Source of the DNA: Astragalus membranaceus
Lineage: Eukaryota; Streptophyta; Magnoliopsida; Fabales; Fabaceae
NCBI GenBank assembly: GCA_039519185.1
Contig: CM076848.1
Location: 125,992,371 to 126,056,370 of the forward strand
Direction of reading: 5' to 3'
DNA: 64,000 nucleotides
Positions 55,625 through 64,000 of the stretch are shown piece by piece. How positions within the stretch are numbered: position 1 is the stretch's first letter; each line of letters starts with the position of its first letter. A program made the position numbers and the translations under genes. The notes beneath the pieces are model-generated. The model did no database searches, was not told where the DNA came from, and saw nothing but the letters and a program-made list of their open reading frames with translations.

Positions 55625-56973
55625 TCGGCAAGGATACTCTCCATTGGGGGCATTGAGAGGGGTATGTTCGGTAATTCGAGGTCCCCGAGTTCTTGACTCT
55701 CGGTGTGGGTTGCTTTGCTCTTTCTTTTGTCGAGTTTCCGCTTGTGGAGCTTCTTTTAGGGTTGGGGATTTTTCGGCAGCTCGGGCGGCTACCTCGTCAT
55801 CTTCATATTCCATGTCTTTTGTTGATCTTTGTAAGAATTCTTTCAAATTGCGAGGTTTATTGACCCCAACATCGATATGAAATAGACTTTCCGAGCGAAG
55901 ACTGCCTTGCATGTAGCGCCATCGTATTTTATCCTCTAGTCCATAGACATTTAGGGCTTCTGCATTGAAACTTTCAATGTACTCCCTGATGGTCTCACCC
56001 TCGTGTTGGTCGATGGCTCTGAGAGTTTTCTCTGATTTTGACTTAACCTGTGAGGCAGTAACGTTGGCTTTGAAGAGTTCAGTGAACTGGGACCAGCTCG
56101 TGATTGAGTTAGTTCTCAGAGTTCTATACCATGCCAATGCTGCCTTGGTGAATGTCAGGGGAAAGATTTTACACTTGACCTCGTCCTCAGCATTTATGTA
56201 TCGAAGCATTAGCTCGAAGTAATCGAGATGGTCCTCAGGATCTCCGGATCCATCAAAAAGGTTGAGTACGGAAGGCTTCTACAATGATCTCGGGATGGGG
56301 TATTCATCGATTTCCTTGGATAATGGACCCAGTTTCGAGGAATTGTGTTTCTTTGAGGGTTTCTTGTGCAGTGATTTCCTTCTACGTTCCCGGCACCGTG
56401 GAGATGACAACCCCAGATAGGAGGAACGATCGGATGAGTCTCGTCGGTGCCGAGAAGATTCTGAAGTTGGAAGAGAGCTGGGAGGAGACCTAGAATGCTT
56501 TGCACTGTAATGCTGTCGGCGTGACCTGTGTCGTGGTCTAGATGAACGAGGAAGCCATAAAGCCACTATTTTTGGTGGTGGAGACCGGGGTCTGCTTCTT
56601 CAAAGATCAGGAGTTCTATTGGCGCTTACCAGTGCAGTGTTCCCTTTGTTTCCTCTTTGAGTGTTGTGGTCAGCTAAGCTCCTAGCTTAGTCGCTAAGTA
56701 GGGCAATGAGATTCTAAACTGCTTGGGCCGGGAGGGGTACCAACGGCTCCCCCGATGGGACTGCTACCATGGGCACCTGGCCTTGAGAAGGTCTTGTTGC
56801 AGCGATGGTCGCCACATGGTGGACCTCTTGATTGTGGGGATCGTCCAACGGCAGCGTTTGGACGAAGCCTTTGGGTGTTGGTTCCCTTGGAGGCGGGATA
56901 GTCACTTGCAAGCGGACGCGGGAGTGGTTCTTACCGGGCTTCCTCGTGGTTGGGTTTGACGTTTCGGAGGCAT
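55625..56973 (-). pseudogene. gag: C gag N-terminal and core part
   Basis: First ATG inside the PBS at 56973 (MPPKRQTQPRGSPVR), then several frames. The core at 56209-55625 has LRYINAEDEVKCKIFPLTF, AALAWYRTLRTNSITSWSQF and IREYIESFNAEALNV, matching B's gag. It continues across element E at 37417. Confidence 0.8.
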
Positions 56974-57005
56974 CGTAGTACTTAGAGCGGATTCGAAAGG
57001 GTTTG

Positions 57006-57023
57006 CTCCCACAGTGGTCACCA
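57006..57023 (-). other. Primer-binding site of C
   Basis: Minus strand TGGTGACCACTGTGGGAG, one base from the LTR; similar to B's PBS with changes. Confidence 0.7.
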
Positions 57024-57024
57024 A

Positions 57025-57420
57025 TGATCTGTACTGGCTGGACGCTTCGGTCAGGCTGAGGACCGAGATGATCACCAAGTTGAGAAGCTTGCTCCTCCGA
57101 GTTAATTCTGAGATGATGGTTGAGATGAGTGTTTGAGGGATATCCAAGGTGCTCCGACTCGCATTGATCTGGGGTGGTACGTTCACACACTCTGCCTAAG
57201 TCAGCATTGGATATAAGTGATGTGAGGTAATAAATGTGTACCTGTAGCATTGATGGGACATCACTTTTATAGGGATTAGCGCCTATACGTGGCGCATAAT
57301 GATTGTTATTTCTATGAATACGCCTGAACCACTTGATCTGTGAAATGCATCCACATCGTTGATCATAAATGGATTATGGGCTTTGGCTAAATGGGCCTAA
57401 TCGTTTGACCGATCAGAACA
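57025..57420 (-). repeat. 5' LTR of C
   Basis: About 391-396 bp; starts TGATCTGTAC (B: TGTTCTGTAC) and ends either GATCA (57415) or AGAACA (57420). A minus-strand TATA box CCTATAAAAG lies at 57264-57273. The partner LTR is not in the window, so the exact end cannot be fixed. Confidence 0.78.
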
Positions 57421-59103
57421 ATTTTAATCACCATTCTCTCTCTCCTAAAATACACTAAAGTTATCAAAGATAGTAAATACTCAAGGTATACAATCAATTT
57501 CCATCCCAAAATTAGGGGAACAAATGTGATGCCTTAAGGGCGCCAAAGTCATATGATGCCTTTCCCTTCTTTTCGTCTGTGCCTTGAGGGTGCCATAGGC
57601 ATATGATGCCTTTCGCTTCGTTTGGTCTGTTGGATAAATTCTACGTTTAAATACGCGCCGTGTGTAAATTTTCTTTTTTTTTTAAATAAAAAACTTAACA
57701 CATAGTAACACACGCAACCCAAATGCAAAAATATAGTCCTCCCATCCAACGTTGTTGCCTTGCTGACGGCGCCACTGCCACTGACATGTTCATATCAGGC
57801 TTGAAGAAAGAAACAATAGGATAACATAAGCACAAAAAAACGAACTGTGGCACCCAAAAAAATTGTTATATCCCAAACTAGCATCCTTTTCAGACTATAT
57901 ACCAATCTAACACTCTTTTTCAATCCCTTTGAGAAATCGCCCGCCCCCAAAACAATTTCTCAACTGAATTTTTTAAATAAAAAAAAATTGCTGTTGAGAA
58001 ATTGCCTCCCCCCACCCAACTTCTCATCTAGTTTTTTTTATTAAATTTTGTTTTAAAAAATGAAATTTAATTTTGCAAAATGAAAGAATGATTAAAAAAA
58101 GAATTTAAAAATTAAAATATATAATATAATTAATTTAGTAAAAAAATTAAATTAAATTATTTTTAATTTATTAATTAAAAATAACTACTTTTAATTACTT
58201 AATTAAATTTACATCATTATATAATGCAATGGAGACTAAAATTAGACACTTAAATTAATGCAGATGATTACAATAGTTGTAAACTTAAATGGACATGCAA
58301 TATTTTATACTCCTAGTTATTGGGGAAAGTGAGGAGCCATAGCCCCACCGCCACTCCTTTCCTGCATGCCAACGCACCAAGAATTAAAGCTACCGCGCAA
58401 TCTTCTCATTTTGTATCAACCCACTAGGATTTTGAGGCGGTCAATGAATCACTAAATTTTATGTCAACTCAAGAATATTATCGGCGACAATCTATGGCTT
58501 CGAACGACAAGGAGTTTATCAATATATAATCTGTTTGGTGTCCAGCTTGGGACGCTGAAATCATATGCCTATTATAGGTCTTTGGTGGACTATGACCAAT
58601 CATCAAACCCTAACCAAGTCGGTGCTAGTTCATCAACGTGACACCAAGATGAACAACCACCTGCCATTACTCCTGCCCCTGCCCCTGCCCCCAATGACGA
58701 ACAAATCACAGCTCAATACTGTCAACGTCGTAATAGCCGACCACCACCATGTGATATCTTCCACTGAGATGGATACAGAAAGATGTGCATGCTTGTAGGC
58801 TATTAAAAGTTTTTTCGCCTTATTTAATGTTGAAACGTAGATTTTTACGTGTATAAATTATACAAGGTAACATTTACATCTAGTTGCGGTGTTTTACCAA
58901 GATCATTGTTTCACTTAGTTTTTTTTTGGACAAGCGAATATTTTGTTAAGAAGATACAAGAGGTATTACTCACAGTCTTGGGCATACAGCGGTGTTAAAT
59001 CTCTTGAGGGAGAACTTTGCAGAGGATACCTGGTTTATACCAAAAAAAGATGTATTATTTCCAGAACATACTAGTCACAGTCTAGCTGTGAGTAAATGAA
59101 CAC
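57421..59103. other. AT-rich sequence outside the LTR nest, no supportable gene
   Basis: Contains two roughly 50-bp copies at 57540-57640 (catatgatgcctttc), two similar segments around 57942 and 57995 (gagaaat[ct]gcc), and very AT-rich DNA at 58030-58230. A short Pro-rich open frame near 58565-58798 is not convincing. Confidence 0.5.
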
Positions 59104-59630
59104 ATTCCAGATAGGGGTGGCAATGGGTACCCTACGGACAGGGAGTCTAACTTATGCTACTAAGCTAGTAGCTTAGTAATAGTTACTAAAGGGTTATAGT
59201 AGTAATTTACTAAATTAAATAAATTAATAAATGTTCTTTTTTTTAGGGATTATTAAAACAAAAGCATTTATTTACTCCTTGATTTTCTCTTCCACTATCT
59301 TCTCTCTCACAATTCCACTATCTTCTCTCTCACAATTTTATCTGTCACGTTATTTTCATCTGTTATTTTTCTTCTTCTTTTTCTTTTTCTTCTTCTTCTT
59401 CTTATTCTTCTTCTTCTTTTTCTTCATGTTACATATATCTTTCTTTATTTTTCACGCAAAAGAAGCTTAAAAAACGCACTCACGCCAAAAAATAAGACGC
59501 CCACGGGTGTTTAAAAAAAGGACTCCGTTGATCCACGCCATTGAAGCACGCCATTGATCATGTCTCGTTATGATGTTGATGAACATGGGACTAAAATCAG
59601 TTTTTCATCGTTATGATGTTGATTAACGGA

Positions 59631-59852
59631 CTAACCGAAGTTATGTTATATCCTGGCTAGAAACCCACTAACCAAAGTTATGTTATTCCCTGGCTAGAAT
59701 TGGACTAACCAAAGATATGTTATTCCCTGTCTAGAATTCCTCTAACCGAAGTTATGTTATCTTTTGGTTAGAATAGTACTAACCGAAGTTATGTTATTTC
59801 CTAGCTAGAATTCCACTAACCGAAGTTATGTTATTCACTGGTTAATGTCTAT
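59631..59852. repeat. 37-bp tandem repeat (six copies) in the left arm
   Basis: CTAACCGAAGTTATGTTAT-type units start at 59631, 59668, 59705, 59742, 59779 and 59816. Inverted copies are at about 60065-60345. Confidence 0.88.
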
Positions 59853-60561
59853 TAACAAATGTTCCGTACTTATGTGGTCTTTTTTTGTTTTTGTTGTTGC
59901 AGTACAGGGTTGTCAGCATCAGCATGAAAATCAAACCGACATGGTTGTCTTAGATGCACAAAGTATTATTGATTGCTTTTTATTTTATTTGAATAATTTA
60001 TTTGCATTGTGAGATGTACATGGTTTTGTGAGAGATACTCATATGTAAGGTGCCTATATTTTTTGGTTAGTACAATTCTAACCAAAGGATAACATAACTT
60101 CGGTTAGAGGAATTCTAGACAGGGAATAACATATCTTTGGTTAGTCCAATTCTAGCCAGGGAATAACATAACTTTGGTTAGTGGGTTTCTAGCCAGGATA
60201 TAACATAACTTCGGTTAGTCCAATTCTAGCCATGAAATAGCATAACTTCGGTTACTATAGTTCTAGGCAGGGGAAAACATAACTTCGGTTAGTCCTATTG
60301 TAGTCAGGGAATAAGATAACTTCGGTTAGTATGATCTAACCAAATAAAAATATGACTTACGCGCAAGTAACGATGAAAAACTGATTTTAGTCCCATGTTC
60401 ATCAACATCATAATGAGACATGATCAATGGCGTGCTTCAATGGCGTGGATCAACGGAGTCCATTTTTTTAACACCCGTGGGCGTCTTATTTTTTGGCGTG
60501 AGTGCGTATTTTAGGCTTCTTTTGCGTGAAAAAATAAAGAAAGATATATGTAACATGAAGA

Positions 60562-60722
60562 AAAAGAAGAAGAAGAAGAAGAAGAAGAAGAAGAAGAAGA
60601 AGAAGAAGAAGAAGAAGAAGAAGAAGAAGAAGAAGAAGAAGAAGAAGAAGAAGAAGAAGAAGAAGAAGAAGAAGAAGAAGAAGAAGAAGAAGAAGAAGAA
60701 GAAGAAGAAGAAGAAGAAGAAA
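60562..60722. repeat. (GAA)n microsatellite
   Basis: About 160 bp of nearly pure AAG/GAA repeat; the matching tract in the left arm (59371-59425) is short and interrupted. Poly-Lys/poly-Phe frames here are not genes. Confidence 0.95.
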
Positions 60723-61303
60723 AATAACCGATGAAAATAAAATTGTGAGAGTGTGAGAGAGAAGATAGTGGAAGAGAAAATCAAGGAGTAAATAAATGCT
60801 TTTGTTTTAATAATCCCTAAAAAAAAAGGAACATTTATTAATTTATTTAATTTAATTAAAACCACAAAAAATGGATGTGACACAATTACCCCTATTAAAA
60901 ACTAGTCATTAGATTGAATTTCATTGAAATTTTGTCAATCCAATGGCTAGTAACGATTTAGTAACTATTACTAAGCAAATAGCTTAGTATCATAAGCCAT
61001 AGCCACAGACAGGGTACTACAGTGCCTGTACCCGAGCCCGCACATGTCTGGGCAGGGTACTATAGTGCTTGTCCCCGTACCCTCTGGGCACCAAGTTCCC
61101 ATTGGCAAGCCCATTAACTTTAACCGCAAAAAATAATAAATAACATAAAAACATTATAATTCAATTTCAAAAAGCCATTTTTTTCCTTATCTACTAATTA
61201 AAATATTACACATGATAACATTTAGTGAAATAAAAACATACAAAATATTGGTTGTTTGGATTTAATTTTTTAAAGTTGGATATACTTAAAATTATAATAA
61301 TAG

Positions 61304-61307
<4 letters not shown>

Positions 61308-61370
<63 letters not shown>
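61308..61370. repeat. (TA)n microsatellite
   Basis: 63 bp of alternating T and A. A run of 16 C follows at 61446-61461. Confidence 0.95.
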
Positions 61371-61375
<5 letters not shown>

Positions 61376-61693
61376 TGCGGGCCTGGAGCGGGCTGGGCAC
61401 CTTAGTGCATGTCTCGGAGCCCGCGCCCATATCTGCGAGTAAGTACCCCCCCCCCCCCCCCGTTTGCGAGTAATTTTTGCAGGTACCCTATAGACATAGG
61501 CTCAATTGCCATCCCTAATTCCAGAGGACAAACTCAGTAGTTAACTAAAATGCTTGTGCTTAATTCCATTAAGTTCATGTCATTCTGCATAGAATTTCAG
61601 ATAAAGTGAATGAGGGTTCTTGGTGGCCATTTATTTTCTTTCAAGTTCTTAGTTCGTTGTATAGAAATGTGTGCGGTCTTACGAGCATGAAAA

Positions 61694-62425
61694 TAGAGCT
61701 GGTAAAACAGGCTACCCGGCCCACATCAGGCTGCGCCGCATTGGGCTCGGGCTTCTATGGTCTGGGCTAAAAAGTCTGGGTTGCAATTCGGGATCAACCT
61801 TTTCAGTCCGAGCCCAGCCCTATGCAGGCTACGGGTTTTTCGGCCTAGCCCGTATTGTGCACCATTTTTTTTCTGTTTCTCTTAGTTGAGAAGAAATGAA
61901 AGGAATGTGTAAAGTGTAGCTGGTATGACTAAAGTGTGGTGACTATAGCGTGTTGGTATTATTCAATTTATAGTACTGTGAGAAGAAATGAAAGGACGAG
62001 AGAGAATGAGAGAACTGTGAACCGTTCACATTGAACGTGAAAATGAAGATGGGAAAGTGTGAAAACACTTGGGAAATTGGGTATCTATTTACTCTTATTT
62101 GGGAAATTGGGTTACCTATTTTTAATAATAATATTAAAAAACGTGAAGTCATCGGCAGCACACTTAAGAGTTGTTGGGTCATTGAATTGAAATTTGGTTA
62201 CTAATTTTGGGCTGGGGAGCAATAATATGCACCCCATTTTTTTATTTGCGGGCCTGCGGGCTACCTATAGCCCGACTGAGCTAGCTCGGCACGGGCTCGG
62301 GCTTTTATGGACTGGGCTAAAAAGCCCAGGTATAAAAATGGGCTCATTTTCTTTGGCCCAAACCCTCCCATATTTCGGGCTAACCCGGCCCGGTCCGACA
62401 GGCCCGGCCTATTTTGCCAGCTCTA
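61694..62425. mobile_element. hAT-like MITE, 732 bp, 8-bp TSD
   Basis: Ends TAGAGCTGGTAAAACAGGC and (inverted) TAGAGCTGGCAAAATAGGC. Flanks 61686-61693 and 62426-62433 are both catgaaaa. Rich in GGCCCGGCC/GGGCTCGGGC words near both ends. Confidence 0.88.
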
Positions 62426-62575
62426 CATGAAAATGTAATATATGATAACTCTTCTTTAGCATTCACTAATCAGTCTTGGAACTGATAACAATATCCTGTT
62501 AATGAAAATAAACATTACTACCTTTGTTAAAACAGGTGAGTTAGGATGCAGTATGGTTAAGAATTTGGAAAAGGT

Positions 62576-64000
62576 TTTTTTTTTCCGATAATTAAATGGG
62601 TTTTATTGATAATACCTAGCACAAGCAACATGCAAGCTAGGAAAGGTGGCCGAAGCCAAGAATCAAGATACACCATGACAAACAAACAACACCCATGATT
62701 GTTACAAAAAAAAATCAACACCCGAGAGAGATAAAAAAAGAGTTTTTTTTACCCCATCAACTCCCATCTACCCCCACCAAATTGCTAAAACCCGAAAATA
62801 CCCCTGCCCAACTTGCAATTCGCTCGGATTTACCTTCATCTAAGGTAAATCCGCTTTGTTATTTTTAAAGTCGGATTTACCTCAGATGGGGGTAACCAAA
62901 AGGTAAATCCGATTTCAAAAATAACAAAGCGGATTTACCTTATATGGGGGTAGATCCGCTTTTAAAAATAACAAATCGGATTTACCCCCACTTAAGGTAA
63001 ATCCGATTTGTTATTTTAAAAGCGGATCTACCCCATCTTAAATAAATCCGATTTAAATTTTTTAAAATTTTTAGTGGAAATCGGATTTACCTAAATCCGA
63101 TTTCCAAAAAAAATTGAAATCAGGATACGTTCAGGATTTTTAAAATTTGTGAAGGGCAATTGCGTCTTTTCGCAGGGTCGATGGGGTAGATAGGGATGTG
63201 ATGGGGGTACAAAAAAAATCCCATAAAAAAAAACATCATGTAGACAAGAAAATATAGCCCTAAAGGCTTACACCAAAACCCACATAACACCTTAGCCCCA
63301 AAAAGATCATAAAACACCATAAGAGGGTAAATCATAAAAGCCAATATCCAGGTTGCCACAAGTCAGATGCAAAACCCAAAGCATCAAGCCCATCCATCGA
63401 CCCAGTGGAATCCATTCCTTGTAACAACATCAACGAGCCATTAGCAACCCCTTAGAAGCAACACCAATGATTCACCAAAGGGCAATATCCTCCCTTGAAA
63501 CAATACTAATGAGCAGAAAGCTACTCCCTTTCAAAAAAACACCCATGACAGATCACCCACTTAGTATAACAACACCAAATAGGACCACCCAAAACAAAAA
63601 CCAAGACCAACGAGCAGGAATGAAAATTGATCGGTGAGAACTCCCCACATTCAAGCCAGAGACTAGCCCCATTCGGTTCATCCTTGTTGTTGCTTGTTGG
63701 AACACCCAAAACAGTGAATCAATCCTCAGGTAACAGGGCAACAGACCACACCAATCACGCGCAGCAGTTGCAACACCTTGAATCTTGTAACTCTACACCT
63801 TCAAACCCCTTAGAGCAAGACATCCTCCACGGAACATGGGCAGCGAGCGAACACCTCCGTCCAACAATCGATAGCTCCATCGGCCTTGTAGAGAAGCAAA
63901 GCGAGATAGACTCCAAACACCAATGAGGTCAAGGATCCAAAGGGGAAGAAGAAACGAAGGCAGCGTGAACTACAACACCTTGAGACCTGTCATAGGCCGA
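62576..64000 (-). mobile_element. Poly(A)-tailed retroposon, probable LINE 3' end
   Basis: On the minus strand the sequence ends with AATAAA about 18 nt before a run of ten A (62576-62586), the mark of a reverse-transcribed polyadenylated RNA. The 1.4 kb upstream has no long open frame, so it would be 3' UTR. A MITE (62740-63222) interrupts it. It could also be a processed pseudogene; the 5' end lies outside the window. Confidence 0.5.
62740..63222. mobile_element. Mutator-like MITE, 483 bp, with repeated inner palindromes
   Basis: Ends GAGTTTTTTTTACCCC and (inverted) GGGATTTTTTTTGTACCCCC. Flanks 62731-62739 and 63223-63231 are both ataaaaaaa (weak, because A-rich). The inside repeats AAATCCGATTT and GGATTTACC in both orientations. 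Confidence 0.75.

Larger units (their letters stand above)
35263..57420 (-). mobile_element. C: Tat-type Ty3/gypsy element, 5' half; outermost host of the nest
   Basis: 5' LTR (57025-57420), PBS, gag (55625-56973, continued at 36250-37417), protease, then a tandem array ending at D's insertion point (35263). Element E splits gag (TSD cgcac) and a MITE splits protease. The pol region and 3' LTR would lie left of D and are not in the window. Gag and protease are diverged relatives of those in B. Confidence 0.82.
59151..60996. mobile_element. Large foldback element with inner tandem repeats
   Basis: Ends CTTATGCTACTAAGCTA and (inverted) CTTATGATACTAAGCTA; the arms pair for several hundred bases. 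Each arm holds AAATAAATTAATAAATGTTC, a trinucleotide tract and a 37-bp repeat array. No TSD was found. Confidence 0.75.
59112..61517. mobile_element. hAT-like non-autonomous element, 8-bp TSD
   Basis: Ends TAGGGGTGGCAAT and (inverted) TAGGGATGGCAAT; flanks 59104-59111 and 61518-61525 are both attccaga. GGGTACC/TACCC words typical of such elements lie at both ends. A large foldback (59151-60996) fills most of it. Confidence 0.8.

Noticed and set aside
58490..58800. Possible remnant of a host or mobile-domain gene
   Set aside because: Short Pro-rich frame with stops and frame changes; no motif I can defend.
60420..60883. Open frames of poly-Lys and poly-Phe
   Set aside because: They are translations of the (GAA)n microsatellite, not genes.

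Overview
This is plant nuclear DNA made almost entirely of transposable elements. The evidence is a set of Ty3/gypsy LTR retrotransposons with plant-type primer-binding sites (one matching plant tRNA-Asp, one of initiator-Met type), plus hAT- and Mutator-like MITEs and a probable LINE tail. It is an angiosperm, probably a eudicot; the species cannot be named. I see no intact host gene, rRNA, tRNA gene or CRISPR array.

The window is a nest of insertions that target-site duplications (TSDs) allow to be ordered. The outermost element is C (Tat-type, minus strand, 35263-57420). Into C went D (a chromovirus-like element, minus, 31960-35262) and E (an Athila element, minus, 37423-55619, TSD cgcac). 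Into D went B (Tat-type, minus, 10516-31959), which has gag and protease but no reverse transcriptase or integrase, and carries on its opposite strand an apparently intact three-exon gene (25847-27943). Into B went A (an Athila element, minus, 11068-24756, TSD ctggc). Into A went H (19287-20716, TSD actac), an odd insertion with an LTR at one end and an inverted LTR piece at the other. Into E went F2 (plus, 42930-48598, TSD cagac), a gag-only LTR element, and a 348-bp Mutator-like MITE (9-bp TSD).

Positions 1-10015 repeat 40039-50052 almost base for base, including the nested gag-only element (F1, 2895-8561) and the MITE. I count five one-base indels and at least four substitutions. The copy stops at a run of exactly 500 N (10016-10515). 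To the right of the gap lies the end of B's left LTR, yet the missing left parts of B, D and C do not appear to the left of it. The join across the gap is therefore suspect, or the gap is much larger than 500 bp.

The coding content is retroelement protein: Athila gag, protease, RT, RNase H, integrase and a charged third ORF (env-like by position). In A, gag and the third ORF are open but pol is frameshifted; in E nearly every domain is broken. The right end (57421-64000) has no LTR elements. It holds AT-rich sequence, a hAT-like element (59112-61517) containing a large foldback with a (GAA)n tract, a second hAT-like MITE (61694-62425), and a minus-strand poly(A)-tailed retroposon (62576 to the end) interrupted by a Mutator-like MITE (62740-63222).
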